64,000 nt of DNA from Collinsella sp. AM18-10 (GTDB lineage Bacteria; Actinomycetota; Coriobacteriia; Coriobacteriales; Coriobacteriaceae). Below, piece by piece: positions 1 through 8,588 of this stretch (position 1 is the first letter of the stretch; each line of letters opens with the position of its first letter). The DNA is taken from contig NZ_QRJO01000011.1 in NCBI RefSeq assembly GCF_003471585.1, positions 1 to 64,000 on the forward strand, read 5' to 3'. The notes beneath the pieces are model-generated. The model was given only the letters and a program-made list of their open reading frames with translations. It made no database searches and was not told the origin of the DNA. The translations under genes and the position numbers were made by a program.

Positions 1-79
1 GATGATGGGGCGGAATGTCAATCCTGGTCTAACAGAGCCTTTTTTAATCCCCATCCCAGAAAAATCATCACAGAAAGGA

Positions 80-955
80 CTACTGCTGTTGAGCGCGGCG
101 GGCGGCACGGCGGGCTCTTGCCTCTTGAATCTCTTCGAGGTGAGCAATGATCTCGGCAGCGCTTTCCTCGATGGCTTTGCCGTCGGTACGTACAACAAAG
201 CAGCCTAAGCGCTTCATGAGGGCACGAGCTTCCTCAAGCTCGCTGCGCACGCTCTCAGGCTCGGCATAGGAGCCGGCAACGGCACGGGCGTAGTCATCGC
301 CCAAGCGGCTATCGCGAATCTCAGAAATAACGTCGACGGTCGAAATCAGGCCGAACAGGTGCATCGGGTCAACCTCGTAAATCGACTTGGGCGGCTCCAT
401 GCCATGCGCCAGTGGGACATTGGCGACCTTGTAGCCCTGATAGGCTAAATACATCGACAGCGGCGTCTTGGATGTACGCGACACACCCAGCAGCACGATA
501 TCGGCACCCGACAGATCGTCGCAACCACGACCGTCATCGTGCTCAACGAAATACTCCATGGCCTCGATACGATGGAAATAGCGGTCATCGGTCTTGTGAA
601 TCACGCCCGCAACGCACTTGGGCGGCACACCGATGAGCGACGACAGCACGGCAAGCGTCGGGCCGATCAGGTCGACCGAACGGATATGCAGCATACCCAG
701 GTAATCGAGCACGCGGGCGCGAAGCGCCGGATCGACAATGGTATGGAACACGGCGACATCGCGATGGTCGGCATCGACGCGCGGCCCCACAAATGACTTG
801 ACCTGCTCCACCGAGGTCACCTTGGGCAGGCGCAAAACGCGAAAAGCCCCTTCATCAAATTGCCCGGACGCCGCAAGCACCACCTCACAAGCGGTATCGC
901 CGAGCGAGTCGGAGATAACGATAACGGTGGGACGAGCGGTGACCGGGCAATCCAT
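80..955 (-). CDS. Pyruvate, phosphate dikinase regulatory protein (DUF299 kinase/pyrophosphorylase)
   Basis: This 291-residue protein matches the DUF299 family, which switches pyruvate phosphate dikinase (or PEP synthase) off by ADP-dependent threonine phosphorylation and on by phosphate-dependent dephosphorylation. The P-loop-like family signature GVSRTSKTPLS lies at residues 157-167, and the N-terminus has the usual VIVISDSLGDTA stretch. The ATG start has GGAG about seven bases upstream. The length is normal apart from a basic, Gln-ending tail. It is the last gene of the glyQ-glyS run. The target dikinase gene is not in the window and may lie beyond the left edge. Whether it acts on PPDK or PEP synthase cannot be decided from sequence. 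Confidence 0.88.
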   Translation of the reverse strand: MDCPVTARPTVIVISDSLGDTACEVVLAASGQFDEGAFRVLRLPKVTSVEQVKSFVGPRVDADHRDVAVFHTIVDPALRARVLDYLGMLHIRSVDLIGPTLAVLSSLIGVPPKCVAGVIHKTDDRYFHRIEAMEYFVEHDDGRGCDDLSGADIVLLGVSRTSKTPLSMYLAYQGYKVANVPLAHGMEPPKSIYEVDPMHLFGLISTVDVISEIRDSRLGDDYARAVAGSYAEPESVRSELEEARALMKRLGCFVVRTDGKAIEESAAEIIAHLEEIQEARARRAARRAQQQ

Positions 956-989
956 GCGGGGCTCCTTTTGCGCTTATGCGCAGGCTGGC

Positions 990-3086
990 TTACTTTTTGC
1001 GGGCAAGCTCACCGATGTTGGCAATGCCGGAGAAAACGGCCTCGAAGCGGTTGAGCAGCTTAAGGCGATTATCGCGAAGCTGCTCGTCCTTGTCCATGAC
1101 CATGACCTCATCGAAGAAACGGTCGATGGGCGCGCGCAGGGCGGCGAGGGCGGCAAATGCGGCCGGGTAGTCCTCGGCAGCAAGGGCGGCATCGACGGCG
1201 GTCTGAGCAGCCTCGGAGGCGTCGGCGAGCGCAAGCTCGACCTCGCCCATCAGGCTGCGGTCATACTCCGCACCCAGCTCGGGCTTGGAGATATGCGCGG
1301 CGCGGGCATAGGCGGTCGCCAGGTTGTCGAACGTCTCAGCGTCGTTCTTGCGGGCCTCGTCGAGGGCGGCGCAGCGGGCGAAGAAGACGGACGGGGCGAT
1401 GATGTGCACCGCGGAGACGGCGGCGACGGTATCGGCCGGAATCTTTTCGTCGCGGGCCATGCTCACCAGGCGGCCATGGAAGAAGTCACGAACCTGCTGG
1501 GCGACCTCGGCGGCGTCGAACTCAATGCCCTGCTCACTGTAGAGTTCGAGGGCAAAATCGATGAGCGACGTGGGGTCGATCGGCAGACGGTCGCGCAGGA
1601 TGTTGATAATGCCGATAGCGGCACGACGCAGCGCGTAGGGGTCGGAGGAGCCGGTCGGGGGCTCGCCGATGGCAAAGATACCGGCGATGGTATCGAGCTT
1701 GTCGGCGCAGGCCACGATGCAGCCAGCGGTGCCCTCGGGCAGCTCGTCACCGGCAAAACGGGGACGATAGTGATCGCGAATAGCATGGGCGACCTCGTCG
1801 TTCTCCCCCATCGCGGTCGCGTAATAACCGCCCATCACGCCCTGCTGGCTCGTGAACTCGACGACGGCGTTGGACACCAGGTCTGCCTTGCACAGGTGTG
1901 CGGCGCGAGCAGCGTCGGCGGCAAGATGGGCGCCCAGGTGAGCCTCGCGGGCGATAGCGAGCGCGAGCTGCTCGATGCGCTCGGACTTGGCGAGCACGCT
2001 ACCGAGCTTCTCCTGGAAGGCAACCTTGGACAGACGCTCACGGAACTCGTCGAGGGAGATCTTCAGGTCCTCCTCGTAGAAGAACTTGGCGTCGTCCAGA
2101 CGGGCGCGCACGACGCGCTCGTTGCCGTCGATCACGCGCTCGGCATTCTCGGGCTTGCTGTTGGAAACGACCACGAACTCACGCGTAAGCTTACCCTCGC
2201 CGTCATAGATCGGGAAGTAGCGCTGGTTGGTGAGCATGGACTCGCAGATGATCTCGTGCGGGACCTTGAGGAACTCCTCATCGAAGGTACCGACGAGCAC
2301 CGTCGGCCACTCGCAGAGGTTGATGACCTCCTCAAAAACCTTCTTGGGCGTGTCGACATGGCAACCGGGGCGAGCAGCCTCGACCTCGGCGATACCGGCA
2401 AGGATGGCCTCGCGACGGCGCTCGGCGGAGAGCACACCAGCGTTCTCGAGTACCTGCTCGTAGACGGCGGGGCTGACGACCACGTGGTCACCGGGGCCAA
2501 GCACGCGATGGCCGCGCGTGGTGTTGCCACTCGTCACATCGGCAAACGACACGGGCACAACGTCCTCGCCCAGAAGGCAGCAGATCCAACGCACCGGACG
2601 AACAAATGTAGCGTGCTCGTGACCCCAGCGCTGAGAGCGGTAGTTGGGCCACTGCAGGCCGGCGATGGTCTTCTCGCACAGAGCGGTCAGAATCGGCGTA
2701 GCCGGTGCAGACGGAATGTTCTTCTCGGCGAACACATACTCGCGACCGTCAGTGTCCTCGCGACGGACCAGGTCCTCGGCAGCCACACCGCACTTGCGGG
2801 CGAAGCCTTGGGCGGCCTTGGTGGCGTTGCCGTCGGCATCAAAGGCAATGTTTGCCGCAGGGCCGCGCTTGACCTCGTGAACCTCATCGGTCGCGGTGGC
2901 GACGTTGGCCACGAGCGCGGCCAGACGACGCGGACTCGAGATCACGCGGACCTCGCCATGGGCCAGACCGGCCTCGTCGAGGCCCTTGGCGATCATGGTG
3001 CCAAGCTGCTTGACGGCATTGTTCAGCGGTGCGGAGGGCATTTCCTCCGTACCGATCTCAAACAGGAAATCCTTAGCGTCTGCCAT
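990..3086 (-). CDS. glyS: Glycyl-tRNA synthetase beta subunit
   Basis: This is the beta subunit of the alpha2beta2 bacterial glycyl-tRNA synthetase, which charges tRNA-Gly in the cytoplasm. The 698 residues are the usual family length. The N-terminus (FLFEIGTEEMP) and SSPRRLA are diagnostic, and the C-terminal part ends in the DALR-like anticodon-binding region. The ATG follows the glyQ stop after three bases, so the two subunits are translationally linked and made in equal amounts. Long plus-strand open frames across this gene are GC-driven antisense shadows and are not annotated. Confidence 0.97.
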   Translation of the reverse strand: MADAKDFLFEIGTEEMPSAPLNNAVKQLGTMIAKGLDEAGLAHGEVRVISSPRRLAALVANVATATDEVHEVKRGPAANIAFDADGNATKAAQGFARKCGVAAEDLVRREDTDGREYVFAEKNIPSAPATPILTALCEKTIAGLQWPNYRSQRWGHEHATFVRPVRWICCLLGEDVVPVSFADVTSGNTTRGHRVLGPGDHVVVSPAVYEQVLENAGVLSAERRREAILAGIAEVEAARPGCHVDTPKKVFEEVINLCEWPTVLVGTFDEEFLKVPHEIICESMLTNQRYFPIYDGEGKLTREFVVVSNSKPENAERVIDGNERVVRARLDDAKFFYEEDLKISLDEFRERLSKVAFQEKLGSVLAKSERIEQLALAIAREAHLGAHLAADAARAAHLCKADLVSNAVVEFTSQQGVMGGYYATAMGENDEVAHAIRDHYRPRFAGDELPEGTAGCIVACADKLDTIAGIFAIGEPPTGSSDPYALRRAAIGIINILRDRLPIDPTSLIDFALELYSEQGIEFDAAEVAQQVRDFFHGRLVSMARDEKIPADTVAAVSAVHIIAPSVFFARCAALDEARKNDAETFDNLATAYARAAHISKPELGAEYDRSLMGEVELALADASEAAQTAVDAALAAEDYPAAFAALAALRAPIDRFFDEVMVMDKDEQLRDNRLKLLNRFEAVFSGIANIGELARKK

Positions 3087-3089
3087 GGC

Positions 3090-4001
3090 TTACGCCACCT
3101 CGCCTTCCTGGTCGGCATTCTCGTTGACTCCGGCGACCTCGGCCATATAGGCCTCGCAGCACGCCTTGGCGACGGCGCGGACGCGCAGGATGTAGTTGGC
3201 ACGCTCGACCGCGGATAGTGCGCCGCGGGCATCGAGCAGGTTGAAGGCATGGCTGCACTTCATGACGCAGTCGTAAGCGGGCAGCGGCAGCTTGCGCTCA
3301 AGGCAGGAGTGGCACTCGGCCTCGTAGTCGTCAAACTTCTGACGCATCATCTCGACATTGGCGACCTCAAAGTTGTAGGCGCTAAACTCACGCTCGTTCT
3401 CCAGGAACACGTCGCCATAAGTCATCGGCGTGCCGTCGGGCAGATAGCTCCACACCAGGTCGTAGACGGAGTTGACGCCCTGGGCGTACATGGCGATACG
3501 CTCCAGGCCGTAGGTGATCTCGACGGGCACGGGGTCGACCTCGATGCCGCCCACCTGCTGGAAATACGTAAACTGCGTGACCTCCATGCCGTTGAGCCAG
3601 ACCTCCCAGCCAAGGCCCCAGGCGCCCAGCGTCGGGCTCTCCCAGTCGTCCTCGACAAAACGGACGTCATGGTCGTTGGGGTCCAGGCCGATAGCGGCAA
3701 GAGACCCCAGGTAAAGCTCCTGGGCGTTAACCGGCGACGGCTTGATGAGCACCTGGAACTGATAGTAGTGCTGCATGCGGTTGGGGTTCTCGCCGTAGCG
3801 GCCGTCGGCAGGACGGCGGCAAGGCTGAGCGTAGCAGGTGCGCCACTCGGCGGGACCGAGCGAGCGCAGCGTGGTCGCGGTGTGGAAGGTACCGGCACCG
3901 ACCTCGGAGTCATAAGGCTGCATAATAACACAGCCCTGCTCGCCCCAGTACTGCTGGAGGCGCAGGATGATGTCTTGGAAGGAAAGCGATGAAGCGTTCA
4001 T
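3090..4001 (-). CDS. glyQ: Glycyl-tRNA synthetase alpha subunit
   Basis: This is the catalytic class II core of the heterotetrameric glycyl-tRNA synthetase. The 303-residue protein opens with [18 protein letters not shown] and has the family stretches [10 protein letters not shown] and [19 protein letters not shown]. It is slightly longer than usual because of a C-terminal acidic tail. The ATG start has an AGGGG ribosome-binding site about twelve bases upstream. Only 59 bases separate it from lepB, so there is no room for a glycine T-box. The spacer contains an AT-rich CTATAGTACAGT stretch that could be a weak promoter. It may instead be read through from the rpsP-lepB operon. Confidence 0.97.
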   Translation of the reverse strand: MNASSLSFQDIILRLQQYWGEQGCVIMQPYDSEVGAGTFHTATTLRSLGPAEWRTCYAQPCRRPADGRYGENPNRMQHYYQFQVLIKPSPVNAQELYLGSLAAIGLDPNDHDVRFVEDDWESPTLGAWGLGWEVWLNGMEVTQFTYFQQVGGIEVDPVPVEITYGLERIAMYAQGVNSVYDLVWSYLPDGTPMTYGDVFLENEREFSAYNFEVANVEMMRQKFDDYEAECHSCLERKLPLPAYDCVMKCSHAFNLLDARGALSAVERANYILRVRAVAKACCEAYMAEVAGVNENADQEGEVA

Positions 4002-4060
4002 GCCTCTAATATCCCCTCGTCGAAACGATTACACGGTTAGGTACTGTACTATAGCGGTTT

Positions 4061-4624
4061 TTAGTCGATAGTGCCGATGCGGTTGAGCGGCCAGTAGCGC
4101 ACAAGCGCCACGGCGATCAAATCAGAGCGATCGACGGGGCCAAAGTAGCGCGAGTCGGCAGAGTTTTCGCGGTTGTCGCCCATCACCCACACGCACCCGT
4201 CGGGAACGGTGTAGGGATAGCTTACCTGAGCGCCGGGAGCTTGGGCCGAAAGCGGCCAGCTCATGCCGGTCGTATAGCCCTCGTCGAGCGCTTGACCGTC
4301 AACGACCACCTTGCCGTCCTGAAGGTCGACCGTCTGGCCGGCCGTGGCAATAACACGCTTGACGAGAACATCGTGCTCGGAGGTGCCATCGGGGTTGTGG
4401 AACACCACGATATCGCCTTGGCTGACGGGCTGGCCGAGCTCAAGGCTCACCTTTTGCGCCAGGATCTGGTCGCCGATCTCGATCGTGGACTCCATGGAGC
4501 CGGTGGGCACCACAAAGGGTTCAACCACAAAAGAGCGAATCAAGAAGGTAGCGACCAGTGCGATCGCGACGACCGCGATCCACTCAAACGCACCCTTTAG
4601 CACGGAATGCTGCGATGGAACCAT
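4061..4624 (-). CDS. lepB: Signal peptidase I
   Basis: This membrane serine protease removes signal peptides from exported proteins. One N-terminal transmembrane segment (about residues 13-30) is followed by the nucleophile motif PTGSMEST (Ser43) and the general-base motif VLVKRVIA (Lys89), then the GDNRENSADSRYFGPV box. At 187 residues it is a compact Gram-positive-type enzyme. The ATG at 4624 is chosen because AAGGAG lies five bases upstream. A GTG six bases earlier overlaps that site and is unlikely. It starts two bases after the trmD stop. The many secreted ChW proteins in this window would be clients. Confidence 0.95.
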   Translation of the reverse strand: MVPSQHSVLKGAFEWIAVVAIALVATFLIRSFVVEPFVVPTGSMESTIEIGDQILAQKVSLELGQPVSQGDIVVFHNPDGTSEHDVLVKRVIATAGQTVDLQDGKVVVDGQALDEGYTTGMSWPLSAQAPGAQVSYPYTVPDGCVWVMGDNRENSADSRYFGPVDRSDLIAVALVRYWPLNRIGTID

Positions 4625-4626
4625 TC

Positions 4627-5385
4627 TCACTCCTTGCTCTGCGAATACGACGCGTCCAGAATGTCCTGCGCGTATGCGCGCTCCTCGGGCGTAAGCCGCG
4701 CCGTCTCGATCAGGTCGGGACGCCAGCGGCAGGTGCGCTCGATGGCATTCTTACGGCGCCAGGCGTCAACCTTGGCATGGTCACCGCTCACGAGCACCGG
4801 CGGCACGCCCTCGCCGTTGAACTCGGCGGGACGGGTGTACTGCGCGTACTCGAGCAGGCCACCGTCCTCGGCAGTCGAGAACGACTCATCGACGTTGCTC
4901 ATCTCGTCACCAAGGGCGCCGGGAATCAGACGCACGACGGCGTCGGCAACGACCATGGCGGGAAGCTCGCCGCCCGTAAGCACGTAGTCGCCGATCGACA
5001 GGCGCTCGTCGGCATACGCATACGCGCGCTCGTCGACGCCCTCGTAGCGGCTGCATACAAACAGTAGACGCTCGCTTTTGAGCAGGCGCTCGGCCACATG
5101 CTGCGTAAAGGGTTCGCCGCAGGGCGTAAAGAACACCACGGTGGGCTTGGGGCCCTCGGAGCTAATAGCCTCGATGGCCTCGGCGATGGGCTCGACCTTC
5201 ATGAGCATGCCCTGCCCGCCGCCGTACGGCTCGTCATCGACGGTACGATGACGGTCGTGCGTCCAGTCACGCAGGTTGTAGGCCTTAAAATCAAAAAGGC
5301 CGGCCTTGCGGGCGCGGCCCAAGATCGATGTGGACATGACGGGCTCAAACATCTCGGGAAAGACCGAAAGGGTCTCGATCAGCAT
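4627..5385 (-). CDS. trmD: tRNA (guanine-37-N1) methyltransferase
   Basis: TrmD makes m1G37 in tRNAs reading CNN codons, which prevents +1 frameshifting. The 252-residue protein has the SPOUT-fold signatures FPEMFEP at the N-terminus, DEPYGGGQGM, and the S-adenosylmethionine knot with DYVLTGGELPAM. It sits in the conserved order rpsP-khpA-rimM-trmD. The ATG has GGGAGG five to six bases upstream. The family assignment and start are both secure. Confidence 0.97.
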   Translation of the reverse strand: MLIETLSVFPEMFEPVMSTSILGRARKAGLFDFKAYNLRDWTHDRHRTVDDEPYGGGQGMLMKVEPIAEAIEAISSEGPKPTVVFFTPCGEPFTQHVAERLLKSERLLFVCSRYEGVDERAYAYADERLSIGDYVLTGGELPAMVVADAVVRLIPGALGDEMSNVDESFSTAEDGGLLEYAQYTRPAEFNGEGVPPVLVSGDHAKVDAWRRKNAIERTCRWRPDLIETARLTPEERAYAQDILDASYSQSKE

Positions 5386-5395
5386 GTTGTCCTCC

Positions 5396-5917
5396 CTACT
5401 TGTCCATATCGATCAAACCGTCCATAACGTGGACGGAAATTGTCCCCTGATCGGGAAGATCGAGCACAACCTGCTCGATCACGGGAATCAGCGCCTCGCC
5501 GTACCGATCGCCCTCGACAACCCAAACATCGTTGGCGGGCGTCGACATGATCTCGACAATCGTGCCGAGCGAGCCAAAGCGCTCGTCAACCACCTCGCGA
5601 CCCATCAGGTCGGTATAGGCGGCGTCGAGCGAATCGAGCTCAAAGTCGTCACGATTTGCCAGCACGTAGCATCCGGTGATGCCCTCGGCGGCCGTCAAGT
5701 CGTCAATGCCCTCAAACGAGACCAGATCGCCATCGCCCGTATCGGTGACGGATGTGACCGTGCAAAAACGGTCGCGCTTGAGCGCCGGTGGCGTCAAGGC
5801 GACGCGCATACCCGGCGTCAATACAGAAGGAAGCCCCCGCAGCGGCTGCGCGAGGACCTCCCCCTTCCTTCCGTGCGGCTTGACCACACGGGCGATGTTT
5901 TTGTACTGGGACCTCAA
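5396..5917 (-). CDS. rimM: 16S rRNA processing protein RimM
   Basis: RimM binds ribosomal protein S19 and helps mature the 3' domain of the 30S subunit. The 173-residue protein has the N-terminal beta-barrel start (IARVVKPHGRKGEV) and a C-terminal PRC-barrel with VDERFGSLGTIVEI and EALIPVIEQVV. The start is TTG, four bases after the khpA stop, with only a weak TAGGA as ribosome-binding site, so translation is probably coupled to khpA. It lies between khpA and trmD as in most bacteria. Confidence 0.94.
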   Translation of the reverse strand: MRSQYKNIARVVKPHGRKGEVLAQPLRGLPSVLTPGMRVALTPPALKRDRFCTVTSVTDTGDGDLVSFEGIDDLTAAEGITGCYVLANRDDFELDSLDAAYTDLMGREVVDERFGSLGTIVEIMSTPANDVWVVEGDRYGEALIPVIEQVVLDLPDQGTISVHVMDGLIDMDK

Positions 5918-5921
5918 GGTC

Positions 5922-6206
5922 CTAGCCCAGAACCTCTACCTCGACTGCAGTGTCGAGGCGAGCGGCCAGTGCACGGGCGAGCGTGCGAATGGCCTTGATG
6001 GTACGGCCACGACGGCCGATGACCTTAGCGACGTCATCCTCGGCAACCGAAACCTCAATCGTGGAGGCGTCGTCACCGTCGATGACCTCAAGGCTCACGG
6101 AATCCGGGTCGTCGACGATCTGAACAACGAGATATTCGACGAGATCGGCGATGCGATCTGAGAGCATTGCCTCACCCTCGAGCTGTGCAGCGTCAACCTC
6201 AGGCAC
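5922..6206 (-). CDS. khpA: KH-domain RNA-binding protein KhpA (YlqC family)
   Basis: This small single-KH-domain RNA-binding protein (94 residues) is encoded between rpsP and rimM, its usual place. The KH GxxG loop is GRRG at residues 64-67 within KVIGRRGRTIKAIR. Family members pair with KhpB and affect cell elongation and division in Gram-positive bacteria; that role here is inferred. The start is GTG, with a GAGGAG site overlapping the last codons of rpsP, so the two genes are coupled. Confidence 0.92.
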   Translation of the reverse strand: MPEVDAAQLEGEAMLSDRIADLVEYLVVQIVDDPDSVSLEVIDGDDASTIEVSVAEDDVAKVIGRRGRTIKAIRTLARALAARLDTAVEVEVLG

Positions 6207-6209
6207 GAT

Positions 6210-6551
6210 TTACTCCTCGGCGCCCTCAGCGGCCTCAGCGGCAGCCTTAGCGGCCTCGGCCTCTTTGGCGAGCTGCTTCTTGGACTTCTTGACGACGGTC
6301 TCGGTCTTCTCGCCCTCGTTGGCGGCCTTGACCAGAGCAGCGACAGCGTCGGTGAGCTGAGCGCCCTTGGACTGCCAGTCGGCGATCTTCTCGAGATCGA
6401 GGTTGATGGTCTTGGGGGCGGTCATCGGGTTGTAGCGGCCAACCTCCTCGATGATACGACCGTCACGCGGGGCGCGGGAATCGGCGACGACGACACGGTA
6501 GTACGGACGCTTCTTAGCGCCGTGACGAGCAAGGCGAATCTTGACTGCCAA
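6210..6551 (-). CDS. rpsP: 30S ribosomal protein S16
   Basis: S16 is a core 30S subunit protein. The body [25 protein letters not shown] is unmistakable. The start is a TTG at 6551, giving 113 residues. It is chosen because GGAGGAG lies a few bases upstream and the family begins exactly there; the longer open frame would run through this ribosome-binding site. The C-terminus carries an Ala/Glu/Lys-rich tail longer than the 80-90-residue form of many bacteria. A small GCAGC/GCTGC hairpin (6571-6585) sits in the leader just upstream of the ribosome-binding site. It is first in the khpA-rimM-trmD-lepB operon. Confidence 0.96.
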   Translation of the reverse strand: MAVKIRLARHGAKKRPYYRVVVADSRAPRDGRIIEEVGRYNPMTAPKTINLDLEKIADWQSKGAQLTDAVAALVKAANEGEKTETVVKKSKKQLAKEAEAAKAAAEAAEGAEE

Positions 6552-6607
6552 AGGAAACTCCTCCAACCAAGCAGCTTTAGGCTGCAACTACAAACAAACA
6601 GTTGAAC

Positions 6608-6636
6608 ATAATACGCCATCGACGCGGGCAGGTGAA
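6608..6636 (-). promoter_or_regulatory. Probable promoter of the rpsP operon
   Basis: On the minus strand, TTCACC (6631-6636) and TATTAT (6608-6613) are separated by exactly 17 bases, a sigma70-type layout. The predicted start lies about 45-50 bases upstream of the rpsP TTG codon. The leader contains a short hairpin before the ribosome-binding site. The -35 element is imperfect. Confidence 0.5.
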
Positions 6637-6740
6637 GTCCGTGAGACCAACTTCTTCGGTGTAGTCGAAGGCAAATCCATATCTTAGACAAGAATTCGCG
6701 ATTTGCAAGCACATCCACGCACCCCACATGAGCTGCGCGG

Positions 6741-6746
6741 TATACT
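6741..6746 (+). promoter_or_regulatory. -10 element for a probably leaderless dinB transcript
   Basis: TATACT ends seven bases before the dinB ATG, so transcription would begin at or within a base or two of the start codon. No purine-rich ribosome-binding site precedes the ATG and no TTGACA-like element lies at the proper distance. Leaderless genes with only a -10 element are common in Actinobacteria, so this reading is plausible. Confidence 0.5.
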
Positions 6747-6752
6747 CATGCC

Positions 6753-8006
6753 ATGAAAAGACGCGAACATACATACGGTTATGAAGATGCTGCGGGCGTC
6801 ACGCCGCCGCCCTGGACGGGGCCGGCGGTGGGCCTCATGGATCTCGATGCGTTTTTTGCGAGCGTGGAAATGCTCGACCATCCCGAGTGGCGCGGCAAGC
6901 CACTCATCGTGGGTGGCGATGCCGATTCCCGCGGCGTTGTATCCACCTGCTCATACGAGGCGCGTCGCTTTGGCGTGCACTCCGCCATGCCCTCGGCCGA
7001 GGCACGGCGCCTCTGTCCGCAGGCCATTTGGACGCATGGGCACTTTGATCGCTACCGCGAGGTGAGCGCGCAGGTCATGGCGATTCTTGCCGAAGAGACG
7101 CCGCGCGTTGAGCGCGTATCCATCGACGAAGCCTTTATCGATATCACACCGGGTCGTTTTGCGCCCGAGGACCCGCTGCTGGTTGCACGGCGCATAAGCG
7201 ACCGCGTGGCAGCGCTGGGAGTGACCTGTTCCATTGGCGTGGGCTGCAACAAGACGGTCGCAAAGATCGCAAGCGAGCGGGATAAGCCGTTTGGGCTGAC
7301 CATCGTGCGCCCCGGAACCGAGCAGCGCTTTTTGGCCGCGCTGCCGGTATCTGCCATGAGCGGCATCGGGCGCTCGGCCGAGGAGCGACTGCGCCGCATG
7401 CGCATCTACACGCTCGGCGAGCTGTCACGCGCGCCGGAATCCACGCTAGCTGCAATTTTTGGCGTCAACGGCGAACGCATGCGCCAGCGTGCGCTGGGGC
7501 TCGAAATATCCGAAGTAACAAGCCTCGATGAGGAACGCGAGGTTAAATCCGTGAGCAATGAGCGCACCTTTGCGAAAGATTTGACTGAGCGTGGGGACAT
7601 CGAAGCGGCGATTGCGCTGTTGGGAGAGTCGGTTGGACGCCGCCTGCGCCGTCAGGGACTGACGGGCGGCACGGTAACGCTCAAGCTTAAGTATTCGTAT
7701 GGCAGCGGACGCACGGCGCAGCGGCGGCTTCCCCACCCCACCGACGACGAGAATATCTTTGTGGCGGTTGCGCTCGAACTGCTCGACAACATCTGGCAGG
7801 AAGGCATGCATGTTCGCTTAGCAGGCATCGGCATGAGCGACTTTGACCATCAAGGCGGCATCCAGACCGACCTGTTCTGCGAAGTCGACGACCGCGGAGC
7901 CCAATCAAGCGACCGTCGCGACCTCTCCGTCGCGATCGATGCCGTCCGAGACAAGTTCGGCGACACCGCCCTATCTTTCGGCCGCCAATCCCGCTTCGAC
8001 GATTAA
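6753..8006 (+). CDS. dinB: DNA polymerase IV (Y-family translesion polymerase)
   Basis: DinB is an error-prone polymerase that bypasses lesions. The palm motifs are present: MDLDAFFASVE, with the metal-binding aspartate near residue 30, and SIDEAFID with Asp125 and Glu126. GVGCNKTVAKIASERDKP marks the fingers/palm, and a little-finger domain fills the C-terminal third. At 417 residues it is longer than the 350-residue E. coli form because of a 28-residue Pro/Gly-containing N-terminal stretch and a C-terminal tail. It is divergent from rpsP and convergent with rsfS. No LexA box is obvious. An alternative start at the GTG/ATG around residue 26-29 cannot be excluded, but the -10 element next to the first ATG supports the longer form. 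Confidence 0.93.
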   Translation: MKRREHTYGYEDAAGVTPPPWTGPAVGLMDLDAFFASVEMLDHPEWRGKPLIVGGDADSRGVVSTCSYEARRFGVHSAMPSAEARRLCPQAIWTHGHFDRYREVSAQVMAILAEETPRVERVSIDEAFIDITPGRFAPEDPLLVARRISDRVAALGVTCSIGVGCNKTVAKIASERDKPFGLTIVRPGTEQRFLAALPVSAMSGIGRSAEERLRRMRIYTLGELSRAPESTLAAIFGVNGERMRQRALGLEISEVTSLDEEREVKSVSNERTFAKDLTERGDIEAAIALLGESVGRRLRRQGLTGGTVTLKLKYSYGSGRTAQRRLPHPTDDENIFVAVALELLDNIWQEGMHVRLAGIGMSDFDHQGGIQTDLFCEVDDRGAQSSDRRDLSVAIDAVRDKFGDTALSFGRQSRFDD

Positions 8007-8018
8007 CCGCCTTTGGGC

Positions 8019-8061
8019 AAAAAGAAAGCCGGGCAGGTGCGGAAAACCGCAACTGCCCGGC
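8019..8061 (-). terminator. Intrinsic terminator of the rplU-rsfS cluster, in the dinB/rsfS convergent gap
   Basis: A perfect nine-base outer stem GCCGGGCAG/CTGCCCGGC continues into TGCGG/CCGCA around an AAAA loop (8028-8061). On the minus strand it is followed by TTTCTTTTTG, a classic U-tract after rsfS. The plus-strand side lacks a T-run, so stopping of dinB transcripts would be weaker. Confidence 0.8.
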
Positions 8062-8104
8062 GAAATGCGCGAGGCTAGCTAAAAGCCCCATATTAAATGA
8101 GCCA

Positions 8105-8560
8105 CTAGAGGAGGTCGAGGGGGAGCTGGGGGGCGTCACCCCAGAGCTTTTCTAGGCGGTAAAAGTCGCGGGCTTCGGGAGTGAAGACGTGGACGACAAC
8201 CGAACCGTAGTCCATGAGCATCCAGGTCTTCTGCTCGCGGCCCTCGATGGAGAACGGATGCTCGCCGCAAGCCTCGGCAACCTTCTCCTCGATCTCGTCG
8301 ACAATCGAATCGACCTGGCGGTTGTTGGTACCGGTGGCAAGCACAAAGTAGTCGCACACGTCGGAAAGCTCGGTCAGGTCGAGCACCTGCACGTCCTCGC
8401 CCTTCTTGTCGTAGGCGGCCTGCGCGGCGGCGCGGGCGACATCCTCGGCGGCGACACCGCTCGCGGACAGCGAGGCGGCGGTGCGGTCGGACGTGGCAAC
8501 GAAACTCTTGTGCTCCACACCTTCAAGAATCTGCTCGTCAGTCATGGTCTCGTCGGCCAT
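8105..8560 (-). CDS. rsfS: Ribosomal silencing factor RsfS
   Basis: RsfS (DUF143/YbeB) binds L14 on the 50S subunit and blocks subunit joining under starvation. The core VLDLTELSDVCDYFVLATGTNNRQVDSI and the Trp-containing stretch KTWMLMDYGSVVVHVF are diagnostic. The ATG at 8560 is selected because AAGAGG lies about six bases upstream. The 151-residue product carries about 38 extra N-terminal residues before the usual domain. It ends the obg-nadD-yqeK-rsfS series, a widespread arrangement, and is followed by a strong terminator. Confidence 0.93.
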   Translation of the reverse strand: MADETMTDEQILEGVEHKSFVATSDRTAASLSASGVAAEDVARAAAQAAYDKKGEDVQVLDLTELSDVCDYFVLATGTNNRQVDSIVDEIEEKVAEACGEHPFSIEGREQKTWMLMDYGSVVVHVFTPEARDFYRLEKLWGDAPQLPLDLL

Positions 8561-8588
8561 GGAATACCTCTTTCTAGACACACCCGAG

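Noticed and set aside
1-79. Possible promoter (TTGACA on the minus strand at 16-21) for a gene beyond the left edge, perhaps the dikinase
   Set aside because: The matching -10 would fall outside the window, so it cannot be supported.
738-3218. 826-residue plus-strand open frame opposite glyS
   Set aside because: It is antisense to a clear glyS gene, has low-complexity Gly/Val/Leu/Asp composition and no family motif; long antisense frames arise from GC-rich codon use.
4002-4060. Glycine T-box or riboswitch upstream of glyQ
   Set aside because: The gap is only 59 bases, too short for either element, and no specifier or T-box core is present.
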